From positions 62,001-126,000 of the forward strand of contig JAUQQP010000004.1 of NCBI GenBank assembly GCA_030549855.1: DNA of 64,000 nucleotides, in the 5' to 3' direction. How positions within the stretch are numbered: the stretch's first letter is position 1; each line of letters begins with the position of its first letter. A model generated the notes under the pieces. That model had not been told where the DNA came from and ran no database searches. It was given only the letters and a program-made list of their open reading frames with translations. Both the position numbers and the translations under genes were made by a program. This stretch comes from Cyanobacteriota bacterium SRBZ.bins.94.201705. GTDB taxonomy: Bacteria > Cyanobacteriota > Cyanobacteriia > Cyanobacteriales > Cyanobacteriaceae. Positions 43,381 through 55,501 of this stretch are shown here, piece after piece.

Positions 43381-44127
43381 TCATTCATTGGCCGCTACTG
43401 GAATATCAAATAATACATTTGTCATATATTTTTCAGCCCATTCGGCACCAAAGGCTTTTTCTAAGACACGACGAGTTTTATCATTTTGTTGTTGTTGGAG
43501 ACAGTAATTCTTTTGTCCTTCCAGATAGATCAGTTTTTCCGAGGAGGAAACAGGGGTAGACTTGACGGCAATACGGCAGTGAATTGTCAGAAAATCTTGA
43601 ACTCTTTGGAGGAATGACTCTTCTTCTTGGGCATTAGTGGGGCGAATAAACAGACAATAGGGAGAGAAAATATCACCCCAGGGAGGCAATTGTCGGATGT
43701 CTTTGAATGCCAGGGGTGTCAACTGGGACAATTCCCGTTGATATTCCACCGGTAGAGTCTTATCGGGGGTAGTGGGAGACAAATCCACTATTGCCGCACT
43801 AATACCCGCCTTGCCTGCCACTATATCACAACCAAACATAGGGAGGGGATAGTCAGCCCGGGGAAACATGACACAGTGGAGGATGTCTAGACTTTTTCCT
43901 ACCTTGGCCAATTCCAGGTGCATTTTCCGGAATTGAGGGGTGTGATAACAGCGATTTTGGATAGTCAACTTTTCCCCTTCTAATTTCCCCTCCACATAAC
44001 CCAACCCCTCTGGCAACTCATAGGGAGACAGAGACAGGTATTCCTTCCAGGTTTTGACAATGATACCAGCCAGTTGCTCGATGAGGGGATGTAGTTGGTT
44101 GTTAAAATCAGAAGCAGAATTAGTCAT
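43381..44127 (-). CDS. pcyA: Phycocyanobilin:ferredoxin oxidoreductase PcyA
   Basis: Four-electron reductase of biliverdin IXalpha to phycocyanobilin, using ferredoxin, required for phycobilisome and phytochrome chromophores. 248 residues, normal size. Conserved motifs: the catalytic block [22 protein letters not shown] holds the His and Asp (FGCD) that donate protons, with the earlier region [12 protein letters not shown]-terminus typical. ATG start. Its product supplies the chromophore bound by ApcD at 3.8-4.2 kb. Upstream the gltP gene starts 49 bases away in the same direction from downstream; transcription is probably separate. Confidence 0.95.
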   Translation of the reverse strand: MTNSASDFNNQLHPLIEQLAGIIVKTWKEYLSLSPYELPEGLGYVEGKLEGEKLTIQNRCYHTPQFRKMHLELAKVGKSLDILHCVMFPRADYPLPMFGCDIVAGKAGISAAIVDLSPTTPDKTLPVEYQRELSQLTPLAFKDIRQLPPWGDIFSPYCLFIRPTNAQEEESFLQRVQDFLTIHCRIAVKSTPVSSSEKLIYLEGQKNYCLQQQQNDKTRRVLEKAFGAEWAEKYMTNVLFDIPVAANE

Positions 44128-44268
44128 AAAATCCTATAATCAGTGTGAGTTTCCCTACAATCAAGTCTCACCTGAGAACAAATACTAGCACCTAGTGTAC
44201 CATTGAATTATGTTTAATTTCGGCCCCCCGAGGAATTATAGCCCCTTTTTGACTGTTTTTGTCTTTTT

Positions 44269-45231
44269 CTAAACCCGTTTCAGGGCTTCTGCCACTAGGA
44301 TAGCAATCCCAAAGGCGAAACGATACCAGACAAAAATCCAGGTGTTTTGTTTTTGCAGGTAACGGATTAGCCAGGCAATAGAAAGATAGGAAAAGATAGT
44401 AGAGGAGAGAAGGGCTACTAGTAGGGGGAAAATTTGATGAGAGGGGAAACTAGTAGCAAAAACCTCCTTCAATTCTACCAAGCCGGCCAGGGTGATAGCA
44501 GGGATGCCCAGGAGGAAGGAGAAACGGGCGGCGGTGCTTCTTTGTAAATTTAGAAATAGTGCAGCCGTAATCGTGGAGCCGGAGCGAGAGACACCGGGGA
44601 TTAAAGCCAGAGTTTGGGCCAAACCGATTAAAATCCCATCCCATGCCGATAGACTTTCCCAGGTGCGTTTAGGCTGGGCGAATTTTTCTGCCAAAGCCAG
44701 AAGACTAGCCATCAAAAGGGAGGCAAGGGCAATAGTGGTCATGCTGCGGAAGGCGGAATTGTCCAAGTCTTTCACCAACAGCTTTAACAGCAGCCCTCCT
44801 ATTACAATAGGGATAGTCCCCACCACAATCCCCACCCCCATTTTAAACTCCAGGGATTCGTATCTCTTTTGCGCTACAGATTTTATTACCCCCTTTACCA
44901 CCTGGGTTAAGTCTTCCCAGAAATACCAGAGGACAGCCACGATACTACCTAGTTGGATGATAGCACTAAAGGTGACACCAGGATCACCCCAGCCCAATGC
45001 CACTGGGATAACTTTCAGATGGGCGGTGCTGCTGATAGGTATAAATTCCGTTAGCCCCTGCACCATACCCAAGACAAAGGCTTGAAAGACATTCATATTA
45101 TCTTTCACTGTCTCGCCAACTCCATTAGCTGCGGAAAAGACGAGGGGTTGGCAAAACAAAGCCAACAGGATACCACCAGCAATACCTGACACCAATGTAT
45201 AAGCCACAGAAACAGAAAAAAACCTAAACAT
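44269..45231 (-). CDS. uppP: Undecaprenyl-diphosphatase UppP (BacA)
   Basis: Membrane enzyme that dephosphorylates undecaprenyl diphosphate for recycling of the cell wall lipid carrier; confers bacitracin tolerance. 320 residues with an N-terminal hydrophobic signal-like extension and eight helices. Key motifs: GLTEFIPISSTAHL and PGVSRSGSTITAALFL, the BacA signatures with (E/Q)xxE and PGxSRSxxT. The N-terminal 50 residues are longer than in E. coli, common in cyanobacteria. ATG start. Monocistronic between promoter regions. Confidence 0.95.
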   Translation of the reverse strand: MFRFFSVSVAYTLVSGIAGGILLALFCQPLVFSAANGVGETVKDNMNVFQAFVLGMVQGLTEFIPISSTAHLKVIPVALGWGDPGVTFSAIIQLGSIVAVLWYFWEDLTQVVKGVIKSVAQKRYESLEFKMGVGIVVGTIPIVIGGLLLKLLVKDLDNSAFRSMTTIALASLLMASLLALAEKFAQPKRTWESLSAWDGILIGLAQTLALIPGVSRSGSTITAALFLNLQRSTAARFSFLLGIPAITLAGLVELKEVFATSFPSHQIFPLLVALLSSTIFSYLSIAWLIRYLQKQNTWIFVWYRFAFGIAILVAEALKRV

Positions 45232-45317
45232 GAGTTGCTAAGGAGGAGGCAGCAATGACATTATATGCCAAAGCCCCACCCTTGCCTAGATGGTAAACTA
45301 TTAACCTCCAAATACCA

Positions 45318-45989
45318 TCAACACTCACCGGCAGACTGTAAAGTTACTGCCACCCTTTCACAGATACCCTCAATCCACCTTTCATCCTGTTTAGTGTAAC
45401 TGCGGGGGATATTGGTAGCCACAATAAAAACCCCCTCTTTGGTAAGAGGGAGACAGATTAAACCCTGGATGTTAGGGGGGAGATAGTCAAATTCAATTTT
45501 TCCAGGATAATGTTTCAAGTCTACCAGATAAACCGGCTTTTGGCTTTCCATCACCCGTTTAACGATACTCCCCTCTTTGACGGTATCTGCTTTGCCCAAA
45601 ATTCCCCTTCTTAAAAGAGTTTTCCCCCGATAGTACACCACCACCGACTTAGTTACCGTATTGGTGAGGATAAGATGACTTGCCCAAGCCAAATCAGTTT
45701 TTACTGCTGGTGGCAAATCCGGCGCCAAGAAAAACCCCTCCTCTCCTTCCAACACCACACTTTCGGGGGGAGTCGGGTTAATTTGCCGCAGCAAAATGGC
45801 AGTCACCAGCAAAGCCGCAGATAGTATAATCCCTAGGGCATCTGAGCGGGCCTGAGAGTCAGATACATAGGGAGTAGTGAGCCGATTGAGCAAAAGTGCG
45901 ACTCCCCCCACCACTCCCGCCACCAGGGGAAAATTCTTCAGCCACTGATTTTCTTCCCTTCTTGCCATAGCCATTAGCACAGATGCCAT
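45318..45989 (-). CDS. Cofactor assembly of complex C subunit B (CCB2/CCB4-like)
   Basis: 223 residues resembling the plant CCB2/CCB4 factors that attach haem ci to cytochrome b6. Two N-terminal transmembrane helices (LVAGVVGGVALLLNRL and LGIILSAALLVTAILLRQI) are followed by a soluble GAF-like domain (VKTDLAWASHLILTNTVTKSVVVYYRG, GLICLPLTKEGVFIVATNI, WIEGICERVAVTLQSA). I recall the same annotation in cyanobacteria for a protein of about this size. The start ATG at 45989 has GGGGGG only two bases upstream; ATG at 45974 or 45968 is possible. Sits next to rpaB, 44 bases apart, and would be in its transcript. Confidence 0.7.
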   Translation of the reverse strand: MASVLMAMARREENQWLKNFPLVAGVVGGVALLLNRLTTPYVSDSQARSDALGIILSAALLVTAILLRQINPTPPESVVLEGEEGFFLAPDLPPAVKTDLAWASHLILTNTVTKSVVVYYRGKTLLRRGILGKADTVKEGSIVKRVMESQKPVYLVDLKHYPGKIEFDYLPPNIQGLICLPLTKEGVFIVATNIPRSYTKQDERWIEGICERVAVTLQSAGEC

Positions 45990-46033
45990 TTCCCCCCAGT
46001 GACAGGGGTAGTTAACCTTAGAAACATCTTATA

Positions 46034-46780
46034 CTACTTGTTATTATTATTTTTCTTGTCCCCAGGTTCTGTAATACGTTGGAACAGATAACCAGTACCC
46101 CTGGCGGTGAGGATTAGTTCTGGGTTACTGGGATCATCCTCCAGTTTCGCCCGTAGACGGGATATATGTACGTCTACTACACGTGTATCTACATGGCGTT
46201 CTGGAGTATAACCCCATACTTCTTGTAGGATTTCAGCCCGGGAGAAAGGCTCACCTGAGCGACTTACGAGCAATTCTAGGAGGCTAAACTCCATGCCGGT
46301 AAGGCGGATACGTTGATCCCCTTTATAAACCTGTCTCTTATTGGTATCAATTCTGAGAGAATTAATACAGATAACCCCTGAACTAGGAATACCGGCATTG
46401 TTGGACTTGTCTACCCGCCGCAAAACCGAACGGATACGGGCCTCCAACTCCTTGGGGGAGAAGGGCTTGACCACATAGTCATCAGCACCCAGTTCTAGCC
46501 CCGTAATACGGTCAGCTACATCCCCCAGGGCCGTCAACATGATTATAGGAATGTCCGACTCCTTCCGCAACTCCTGACATACCCCATAACCGTCCAGTTT
46601 AGGCATCATCACGTCCAATACCACCAAATCCGGCTGGGTTTTGCGGAAGACGGCCAAGGCTTCCTCTCCGTCGGCGGCAGTCACCACGTCATACCCAATC
46701 ATAGACAGACGGGTTTCCAAAATCCGACGGATGCTGGCTTCGTCGTCCACTACTAAGATTTTCTCCTTGCGGTTTTCCAA
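46034..46780 (-). CDS. rpaB: OmpR-type response regulator RpaB (Ycf27)
   Basis: Essential high-light/redox regulator that binds HLR1 sites and controls photosystem and hli genes. 248 residues, with receiver phospho-acceptor Asp56 in VLDVMMPKLDG, Lys in VVKPFSPKE, and the DNA-binding winged helix at 145-235 (LLELLVSRSGEPFSRAEILQEVWGYTPERHVDTRVVDVHI). The near-identity to remembered Synechocystis RpaB makes it certain. The start is a TTG at 46780 (MENRKEKILVV by homology) with AGAGG eight to twelve bases upstream and AGGAAG adjacent. An HLR1-like element precedes apcD in this window. Its kinase is likely Hik33/NblS, elsewhere. Confidence 0.97.
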   Translation of the reverse strand: MENRKEKILVVDDEASIRRILETRLSMIGYDVVTAADGEEALAVFRKTQPDLVVLDVMMPKLDGYGVCQELRKESDIPIIMLTALGDVADRITGLELGADDYVVKPFSPKELEARIRSVLRRVDKSNNAGIPSSGVICINSLRIDTNKRQVYKGDQRIRLTGMEFSLLELLVSRSGEPFSRAEILQEVWGYTPERHVDTRVVDVHISRLRAKLEDDPSNPELILTARGTGYLFQRITEPGDKKNNNNK

Positions 46781-46951
46781 CTTCCTACACCTCTCACCAA
46801 TCTACTACACTCCTTTCAGGATCTAGTGTATAAGAAAAAAAGCCTGGTTGAAAACAAACGGGTTTCTCTCCCGCAGCAATAAAAATTAAAAGTCCAATGC
46901 CAGCAAATAGTGTTAACCTAGAAGTAGAAGCCCCCAAGGTATGTCAAAACC

Positions 46952-47254
46952 ATGTCCCCATCAGACGCCGTCTCCAGAAGCAGCAGTAGGGACTTGGAGC
47001 AGGAGGCATTAAGGCGTTTTCGGCTTCTTGCCCCCGTTATACCCCCCGAGTGTATAGTTTATCGAGAAACCTGGAACAATAACACTGCTGTCTGTCTGGA
47101 CTTCCAACACTGTCCCTTACAATTAGAAAGGGTAAAGGAAAACAGCCCCATCCTCATGACTGCCCTAGAAACCCTAGGATTGGGCAAGTCCATCATCTTC
47201 CGGGAAGGCAATCATATAAGAGGCTGGCGTAACCTTCTCAACTCTTCCCCTTAA
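46952..47254 (+). CDS. Hypothetical protein, 100 aa
   Basis: Not recognised. Soluble, compact. N-terminal 20 residues are polar and serine/arginine rich, followed by [67 protein letters not shown], which looks like a small helical/strand domain. Two cysteines (39 and 54 or so) are not in a metal motif. ATG start at 46952. It is divergent from rpaB by 171 bases and lies in front of der, 107 bases away. Probably a conserved cyanobacterial protein; no function seen. Confidence 0.6.
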   Translation: MSPSDAVSRSSSRDLEQEALRRFRLLAPVIPPECIVYRETWNNNTAVCLDFQHCPLQLERVKENSPILMTALETLGLGKSIIFREGNHIRGWRNLLNSSP

Positions 47255-47293
47255 ATCCCCCCAATCTTAGCTTGAATCTTACACCGTCGCACC

Positions 47294-47324
47294 CCCTTTT
47301 GCCAAGGGGAGGTTGGGGTATAAT
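47294..47324 (+). promoter_or_regulatory. Inverted repeat and TATAAT promoter before der
   Basis: CCCCTT/AAGGGG forms a dyad around TTGCC at about 47293-47309, and TATAAT lies at 47319-47324, with TTTTGC as a weak -35 (16-base spacer). der starts 38 bases further. The dyad may be the terminator of the upstream small gene. Confidence 0.45.
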
Positions 47325-47361
47325 AATATACCTGCTCTTAGTCGTATTCCTTGTCACCACC

Positions 47362-48723
47362 ATGCTTCCAGTAGTAGCTGTAATCGGCAGGCCCAATGTA
47401 GGAAAGTCTGCCCTCGTCAACCGTCTGTGTGGGGAAAGGGAGTCCATCGTCTTCGATGAACCCGGCATTACTAGAGATCGTACCTACAGACGCGCCTTTT
47501 GGCAAGACCGAGAATTCCAAGTAGTAGACACCGGTGGACTAGTCTTCGACGATGATACCGAATTTTTCCCCCTAATTCGAGAACAAGCGGAATTGGCGCT
47601 AAAGGAAGCAAGTGTGGCTATCTTCGTGGTAGACGGCCAAATGGGCCTTACCCCCGGTGACATGGAAATCGCCGACTGGTTACGCCATCAACCAGTTCCT
47701 GTAGTTGTTGCTGTAAACAAATGTGAATCAGAAAAACAAGGAGCCCTCCAGGCAGCAGAATTCTGGAATTTGGGACTAGGGGAGCCAATACCCATCTCTG
47801 CTATCCATGGTAGCGGCACCGGGGAACTTTTGGACGCCGTAGCCAAGTATCTCCCCCCCGTAGACGAATTGCCAGAGGTAGAAGAAACCAAAGTAGCCAT
47901 TATAGGCCGTCCCAACGTGGGCAAGTCCAGTCTGTTGAATGCCCTCACCGGCGAAAAAAGGGCCATCGTCAGCCCCATCTCCGGCACCACCAGGGATGCC
48001 ATTGATACCCTAGTAGAAAGAAACGGCAAAGTCTATCGTCTCATCGACACCGCCGGCATCCGTCGCAAGAAAAACGTGGAATATGGCCCAGAATTTTTCG
48101 GCATCAACCGCGCCTTTAAAGCCATCCGTCGTGCCGATGTGGTTCTCTTGGTTATAGATGTATTAGAGGGAGTTACCGACCAAGACCAAAAACTGGCAGG
48201 TAGAATCATTGACGAGGGCAAAGCCTGTGTTATCGTCGTCAACAAGTGGGATGCTGTGCCCCATAAGGACTCTTATACCATCTATCAGTATGACCAGGCC
48301 ATCGCCACCCGTCTCTATTTCATGGATTGGGCCGATCGCATTTTCGTCTCCGCCCTCACCGGCAAACGGGTTGAAAAAATCCTAGACTTGGTCGATGCCG
48401 CCGCCGAAGGCCATAAACAACGGGCCAGCACCTCTGTAATCAACGATGTTATCGAAGAGGCAGTCCGCTGGCGTACACCCCCCACCAACCGTCAGGGAAA
48501 ACAGGGTAAAATCTATTATGGCACCCAGGTGGCTACCAAACCCCCTACTATTACCCTATTTGTCAATGATCCTGACCGTTTTGATGACAACTATCGTCGC
48601 TATCTAGAAGGCCAATTCCGTCAAAATCTCGGTTTCCATGGCACCCCCATCCGCCTAATTTGGCGTGGCAAAAGTCAAAGAGAAGGCGAAAAGATGAGTA
48701 AAAATCGTGCCACCAAAGTCTAG
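47362..48723 (+). CDS. der: Ribosome-assembly GTPase Der (EngA)
   Basis: Double-GTPase factor for 50S subunit maturation, 453 residues. Start at ATG 47362 ([16 protein letters not shown]), matching the family N-terminus; no Shine-Dalgarno seen. GTPase 1: [17 protein letters not shown]. GTPase 2: [24 protein letters not shown]-terminal KH-like domain from about residue 350 ([23 protein letters not shown]). All complete. The stop shares a tetranucleotide with the convergent Ap4A phosphorylase gene. Confidence 0.97.
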   Translation: MLPVVAVIGRPNVGKSALVNRLCGERESIVFDEPGITRDRTYRRAFWQDREFQVVDTGGLVFDDDTEFFPLIREQAELALKEASVAIFVVDGQMGLTPGDMEIADWLRHQPVPVVVAVNKCESEKQGALQAAEFWNLGLGEPIPISAIHGSGTGELLDAVAKYLPPVDELPEVEETKVAIIGRPNVGKSSLLNALTGEKRAIVSPISGTTRDAIDTLVERNGKVYRLIDTAGIRRKKNVEYGPEFFGINRAFKAIRRADVVLLVIDVLEGVTDQDQKLAGRIIDEGKACVIVVNKWDAVPHKDSYTIYQYDQAIATRLYFMDWADRIFVSALTGKRVEKILDLVDAAAEGHKQRASTSVINDVIEEAVRWRTPPTNRQGKQGKIYYGTQVATKPPTITLFVNDPDRFDDNYRRYLEGQFRQNLGFHGTPIRLIWRGKSQREGEKMSKNRATKV

Positions 48724-49646
48724 TCTTCCCCCTCTATTTCCTCCTCCCAATCCTCCCTCTCTACCCCCACTTTCCCTAATATCTTCAAGGGCTTATGTTT
48801 CTCCACCGTCGCCAATTGTTCCTCGTTTTTTACCAGCAAATTCCCAGCAAACCCCAGCGAATTAACAGAGATTGACTTAAATTTTTCCTTCCTCCTCGGC
48901 ACCAACATCATCCACTCTTGAGTCACCAACAGATTATAGTCTTTTTTCGGCTTATTCCTTTTTACCTCTATTGACAAATCCTCCAACATTCTGCGATAAT
49001 ACTCATAGCTAATTCTCCCCATTACCTCCGGCGAATTGTTCCCAATCTCCCGGGAGAAGAAGGTAATTTTATGGACAAAACTTAGTTCCCTGATGGTAAT
49101 AAATCCTTGTTTTTCCCGGTAAAAATCCAAAACTTTGTTGATAGGTATGTTGCTCAAATTTCCCTCAGAAAACTCCGGTATCCACTGGAGATGTTTATGG
49201 GATTGCGACGCCCCAGACAGCTTACCACCGTTATAAAATCCTAACCCCCTCACCTCCCCTAAAATCGTCCACAAAGCTACAAAGTCCAACTCTGTCAACA
49301 ACTCCCATTGGGATTCAAATTCCCTAGTTATAATCAACACATGATGATTCACCACATTAAACTTGTTGAGGATAGCCACATGTTTTTCCCCCACATCCCC
49401 CACATATAAATCCCTGTCGTAGGGCAAAAACGGATTGAAGGTAGGATTCTTTTTCTGTTCCTCTTTTTGTCGTTTTTTCGCCTCTTCCTTCCTCGCTAAA
49501 TTCTCCACTACCCTTACCACAAAAGGAATACCATTTTCTTCTATAATCCTAGGTATACAAGGTATAGAATTGATAGCCTTTAACTCTATAGCCTTCTTAG
49601 TAGCTTCTGTTATTTTCTGCCACCAATTTCCCCTATTATCAACCAT
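48720..49646 (-). CDS. Diadenosine tetraphosphate (Ap4A) phosphorylase / ATP adenylyltransferase
   Basis: HIT-superfamily enzyme that cleaves Ap4A phosphorolytically to ATP/ADP. 308 residues. The HIT-like active site is in [20 protein letters not shown] (HxHxQ) and the N-terminal [20 protein letters not shown] is typical of the Apa1/Apa2 class. Related sequences are conserved in cyanobacteria. ATG start. The C-terminal 50 residues are acidic ([13 protein letters not shown]). Shares its stop with der. Function in stress-nucleotide control is known for the family. Confidence 0.88.
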   Translation of the reverse strand: MVDNRGNWWQKITEATKKAIELKAINSIPCIPRIIEENGIPFVVRVVENLARKEEAKKRQKEEQKKNPTFNPFLPYDRDLYVGDVGEKHVAILNKFNVVNHHVLIITREFESQWELLTELDFVALWTILGEVRGLGFYNGGKLSGASQSHKHLQWIPEFSEGNLSNIPINKVLDFYREKQGFITIRELSFVHKITFFSREIGNNSPEVMGRISYEYYRRMLEDLSIEVKRNKPKKDYNLLVTQEWMMLVPRRKEKFKSISVNSLGFAGNLLVKNEEQLATVEKHKPLKILGKVGVEREDWEEEIEGED

Positions 49647-49839
49647 TTTTATACTCCCAATAGCCGGTTATATAAGCTCAGTATATATGAGAAGGATATT
49701 AACTGAAAATACCTGTTTAAATCCCCAGCCATCAACCCAAGACAATATAGTCTCATATAATATAGCCTCCCGAAATGCCCCTATCACCGATGAAAATCCC
49801 ATTAGCTAAAATTAAACTAAAGTCTGAGGTTATACTGCC

Positions 49840-51561
49840 ATGAAGGCTTCCACTTCCACCTCACCCCCCCGTCACAATCCTTTTGGCTATTTCGCCTTCT
49901 TTCTTTTGGGAATTGTCGTTGCCGGCGGTACCTACTATTGGGGGCGTAAATATATAATGGGAGAAGAATTAACCCCCCTCACCACTGCTAAACTAGTACC
50001 CCAATCCACTTATACTACTGTCTTTGTTTCTACCTCATCCCAGAAGTGGCAAAAATTAGCCCAATTCGGCAATGCCTCTGTTTCCCTAAATAATGTCCTT
50101 ACCGATACCATTGATAACCTACTCAAAGATAATCTCGGAAACCAACAAAACCCTCTGGATTTAAGAAAGGATATTCTCCCTTGGTTGGGAGGCGTTTCTT
50201 TTGCCGTTTTCCCCTCCCCCAACACAAAAGACAATGTCAACATTGCCATTATCGGTGGCATAAAAAATCGGTTGCGCGCCTATCTTTTTTTCCGCAAATA
50301 CCAGAAACAAATGTCAGAAAAACCCTCCTGCAACAAGTATGAGAAAATTGACGTATGTCGTCTAAAACTGAAAGAGGAAGGGGATATATATGTGGCCACT
50401 TTTGGTAACTATCTCGTCTTGGGAGATGAACAAGAAACCGTAGAATCTGTCCTATCAGCCTATCAAAAAGGCAACAATCTCGCAGATAAATACCCAGATA
50501 ATTCCCTCCAAGATCACAGTAACTCCCTAGTTTCTATTTACTTTCCTCAATACGGGAACACACTAATTGAAACCCTTCAAAAATTTCAACCTAGCCAGAA
50601 ACAAATTGAGCCATCAATCCAAGATATTCTCCTCAGAATTAAGACGGTTTCTGCCGATTTAAAAGTCGAAAATCATGGCCTAAAAGCAACAGTGACTGTC
50701 CTCCATGATGGGGGAGTTTATAATAATTTTGCCCCTAAGCCAGTCTCGCCAAATGTGTTAGCTAATATCCCTAATTCTGCCCTGCTTGTATTAACCGGAG
50801 GAAACCTAAAAAATTCTTGGGATTCTCTCCAAAAAAGAAGGGATACTATACCTGATTTGGAATCCTTACTCACTCAGGCAGAATTGTTAGGGCTTCAGAG
50901 ATACAATCTGGATTTAAACAAAGACATCTTCAGTTGGCTAGATGGGGAATTTGCCTTAGCTATAGTCCCTGATAACAGGGAGAAGTCTATCCTAAATAAT
51001 TTGCGGCTATTGGTGTTAATAAAAACTGCTAATAAACCCCAAGCAGAGAAGACTATTGCCAAACTGGAAGAAAGGGCAAAGCTTAATCCCCTTATCCTCC
51101 TAGAAAACCGCAAGGAAAAAAATCTCAACATCACCGATTGGAATTTGTCTAAAAAGACTATTCTTTCCCACACCTGGTTGGATAATAACAGTCTGTTACT
51201 CTTCTTTGGTAAACAATTAGATACCTCTAATATACCCCCTGGGAATAATGACTCTATACTCCAGGATTCTAATTTTAAAACTGCCACACAATCCCTTGCC
51301 AAAAATAACTATGGCTACTTTTATCTAGACTTGGAAAAAACTCGTATTGCACTTCTCAAATTCAATCCCTACATACTCGAAACTCTGCCAGAAGATGCAA
51401 AAGTCCTATTAGAATCCGTCAAGGCAATTGCCGCCACCACCACTAGTCCAAATAATAATACAACTAAACTAGAATTTAGCCTATCTTTGGCAAGAAAAAA
51501 CTCGGAAAAATCAAAACAAAGGGCTTATAATACTACCCCTAGTGAACAATTGCAACCTTAA
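49840..51561 (+). CDS. DUF3352 domain protein, single N-terminal membrane anchor
   Basis: 573 residues. An N-terminal transmembrane helix (GYFAFFLLGIVVAGGTYYWG) follows a short proline- and serine-rich tail, then a large soluble domain likely in the periplasm. The region LVPQSTYTTVFVSTSSQKWQKLAQFG, LRKDILPWLGGVSFAVFPSP and ANIPNSALLVLTGGNLKNSWDSL, with two related halves (also FSWLDGEFALAIVP), matches DUF3352 as I recall it. Function unknown; the two halves look like an internal duplication. ATG start. 12 bases before ligA, so probably co-transcribed. Confidence 0.8.
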   Translation: MKASTSTSPPRHNPFGYFAFFLLGIVVAGGTYYWGRKYIMGEELTPLTTAKLVPQSTYTTVFVSTSSQKWQKLAQFGNASVSLNNVLTDTIDNLLKDNLGNQQNPLDLRKDILPWLGGVSFAVFPSPNTKDNVNIAIIGGIKNRLRAYLFFRKYQKQMSEKPSCNKYEKIDVCRLKLKEEGDIYVATFGNYLVLGDEQETVESVLSAYQKGNNLADKYPDNSLQDHSNSLVSIYFPQYGNTLIETLQKFQPSQKQIEPSIQDILLRIKTVSADLKVENHGLKATVTVLHDGGVYNNFAPKPVSPNVLANIPNSALLVLTGGNLKNSWDSLQKRRDTIPDLESLLTQAELLGLQRYNLDLNKDIFSWLDGEFALAIVPDNREKSILNNLRLLVLIKTANKPQAEKTIAKLEERAKLNPLILLENRKEKNLNITDWNLSKKTILSHTWLDNNSLLLFFGKQLDTSNIPPGNNDSILQDSNFKTATQSLAKNNYGYFYLDLEKTRIALLKFNPYILETLPEDAKVLLESVKAIAATTTSPNNNTTKLEFSLSLARKNSEKSKQRAYNTTPSEQLQP

Positions 51562-53601
<2,040 letters not shown>

Positions 53602-53619
53602 ATAAGTAGTGGTAATCCC

Positions 53620-54123
53620 CTAATCGAAAAAAAACCGAGTGACTACTTTTCGTTGTTCATCGGCTTCCTTACAGGTTTGCAGCAGGGTATGACTGTCATG
53701 GAAGGCAAAACAAATCAGCTGTTGACAACGGGAAATAATTTCTCGATTGCAGATGGCACTAGCCTCGCCCAGGGAAAGATGGTCGTTTTGCGGGTTTTCC
53801 ACTAAGTGAATTACCTGTTTTAGTTGCTCTTGGGATTCCTTGGGCTGGCGAGACAGACTCTGGGGTAAAATAACGGTAAGCATGTTGGGGTCAGCCCGCA
53901 TGGCCCCCCGGATGGCGGCGGCATTTGTGCCTGCTGCCCCAGAGGTAATAATCCTATTACCTTGTAATACAAGAGCATAACTCATCATCTCGATGAGGTA
54001 CTGATGAGTAATTGGCACATGACGGGAACCAAGGATGGCTATTTTCTTCCCGCCCGTCTGTTGAATGGCCGCCAACTCCTGTGCCAAAGTGTCGATTTTG
54101 GGAATCTCTAGTGATTGACTCAA
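53620..54123 (-). CDS. SLOG/DprA-like Rossmann protein
   Basis: 167 residues with a lysine decarboxylase/DprA-like nucleotide-binding fold: KKIAILGSRHVPITHQ, NRIITSGAAGTNAAAIRGAMRADPN, LGEASAICNREIISRCQQLICFAFHDSHTLLQT. Annotated in some cyanobacteria as a DNA recombination-mediator A-like protein, from memory. The start appears to be a TTG at 54123 (MSQSLEIPKIDTL), since the frame is closed by a TAG upstream and no ATG or GTG is available. Convergent with ligA, 18 bases apart. Role may be nucleotide sensing or DNA processing; not proven. Confidence 0.7.
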   Translation of the reverse strand: MSQSLEIPKIDTLAQELAAIQQTGGKKIAILGSRHVPITHQYLIEMMSYALVLQGNRIITSGAAGTNAAAIRGAMRADPNMLTVILPQSLSRQPKESQEQLKQVIHLVENPQNDHLSLGEASAICNREIISRCQQLICFAFHDSHTLLQTCKEADEQRKVVTRFFFD

Positions 54124-54203
54124 CGACTGTCCACTGAACGAAGGTGTTTTCCTGATATTCTACCACAAGGGGCACCAGTTTGACCCTTTTCCCGACTCCT
54201 CTG

Positions 54204-54233
54204 TTGCTTTTCCCGCTATGCAGGTGTTATAAT
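54204..54233 (+). promoter_or_regulatory. Promoter of the tRNA-Val gene
   Basis: TTGCTT at 54204-54209 and TATAAT at 54228-54233, spacer 18 bases. The tRNA begins 13 bases after the -10. Confidence 0.65.
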
Positions 54234-54245
54234 AGGGAAGTGCTA

Positions 54246-54319
54246 GGGCGTATAGCTCAGCTGGTTAGAGTGCATCGTTGACATCGATGAGGTCGCCCGT
54301 TCGAGCCGGGCTACGCCCA
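54246..54319 (+). tRNA. tRNA-Val (anticodon GAC)
   Basis: 74-base cloverleaf. The acceptor stem GGGCGTA pairs with TACGCCC, discriminator A54319; D-arm AGCTCAGCTGGTTAGAGT; anticodon stem CATCG/CGATG with loop TTGACAT, so the anticodon is GAC for valine (GUC/GUU); T-arm with the TTCGAG core. The 3' CCA is not encoded. A run of T follows directly. Confidence 0.95.
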
Positions 54320-54345
54320 TTTTTTTTTTATGGGGGAAAGGTAGA

Positions 54346-55467
54346 ATGCTAGTCCATGGGAAACACTACCGCACCATCTGGCTGAAACCGGAGGAGCCAA
54401 CTGTAGTACAGGTAATAGATCAGCGGCATCTACCCCATCAGTTCGTCATTAAAGACTTGACCACCCTGGAAGAGGTTTGTGTTGCCATCCAGCAAATGCA
54501 TGTGAGGGGTGCGGGGGTAATAGGGGCGACAGCAGCCTTTGGCATGTATCTTGCCAGTTTAGAGGCACAGAAAAAGGGCATTAGCCAGGTGCAGTCTTTC
54601 CTCCAAGAAGCAGGCAACCTCTTGAAGGCTACCCGCCCTACTGCCGTAACCCTGTCTTGGGCAGTAAATCGTCAGTTGGCTGCTATCGCCTCCCTAGGCA
54701 ATGATATAGAGGCCATCATAGATACTACCCTTACGGTAGCCAAAGACATAGCCGAAGAAGATGTAGACTGTTGTCGTCGTATAGGGCAACACGGTGTCCA
54801 AATCATTGAGCAAATCAGCAGAAAAAAAGGGGGTGACACGGTTAACATCCTCACCCACTGTAATGCCGGCTGGTTGGGTTGTGTGGACATTGGCACCGCT
54901 ACTGCCCCCATCTATCACGCCCATAACCTGGGCATTTCAGTCCATGTGTGGGTGGATGAAACTCGCCCCCGCAACCAAGGCGCCAGCCTCACTGCCTGGG
55001 AGTTGGGGCAACAGGGCGTCCCTCATACCGTAATACCTGATAATACGGGCGGCCATCTCATGCAACACCGCATGGTCGATCTCGTAATAACAGGATGTGA
55101 CAGAGCTACATATACAGGAGATGTGGCCAACAAGATAGGCACTTATCTAAAAGCCCTTGCCGCCAAGGACAACAATATCCCTTTTTATGTAGCCCTCCCC
55201 TATTCCGCCTTTGACTGGGATATTGCTGACGGTCTTACACAGATACCTATTGAACAGAGAGACCCTCGGGAGGTAAAATACGTCCGCGGTTTGTGTGCCG
55301 ATGGCCTCATCCGAGAGGTTTTGATTACTCCTCCCTTCTCCCCCGCCGCCAACTACGCCTTTGATGTCACCCCTGCCCGTCTAATTACTGGTCTTATCAC
55401 AGAAAGGGGCATTTGTCCAGCTACCCCCGAAGGCATTTTTAGTCTCTACCCGGAAAAACGTCGGTAA
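54346..55467 (+). CDS. mtnA: S-methyl-5-thioribose-1-phosphate isomerase MtnA
   Basis: Isomerises methylthioribose-1-phosphate to methylthioribulose-1-phosphate in the methionine salvage pathway. 373 residues. eIF2B-like fold motifs: MHVRGAGVIGATAAFGMYL, LTHCNAGWLGCVDIGTA (catalytic Cys), VWVDETRPRNQGA and ITGCDRATYTGDVANKIGT (catalytic Asp). The remaining salvage genes are not near. ATG start, 26 bases downstream of tRNA-Val; probably read from its own or a read-through transcript. Confidence 0.95.
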   Translation: MLVHGKHYRTIWLKPEEPTVVQVIDQRHLPHQFVIKDLTTLEEVCVAIQQMHVRGAGVIGATAAFGMYLASLEAQKKGISQVQSFLQEAGNLLKATRPTAVTLSWAVNRQLAAIASLGNDIEAIIDTTLTVAKDIAEEDVDCCRRIGQHGVQIIEQISRKKGGDTVNILTHCNAGWLGCVDIGTATAPIYHAHNLGISVHVWVDETRPRNQGASLTAWELGQQGVPHTVIPDNTGGHLMQHRMVDLVITGCDRATYTGDVANKIGTYLKALAAKDNNIPFYVALPYSAFDWDIADGLTQIPIEQRDPREVKYVRGLCADGLIREVLITPPFSPAANYAFDVTPARLITGLITERGICPATPEGIFSLYPEKRR

Positions 55468-55501
55468 TTGGGGTAGGGCTGGGGGTTGGCCTCCCCCTCT
55501 T

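Noticed and set aside
44492-45085. 197-residue open frame opposite uppP
   Set aside because: Shadow of a conserved membrane gene; basic, motif-free translation.
53957-54175. Alternative reading frame MPLVVEYQENTFVQW overlapping the SLOG gene start
   Set aside because: It covers only the first third of the SLOG gene in a different frame and the SLOG frame has the coherent Rossmann motifs; a frameshift is possible but not needed.
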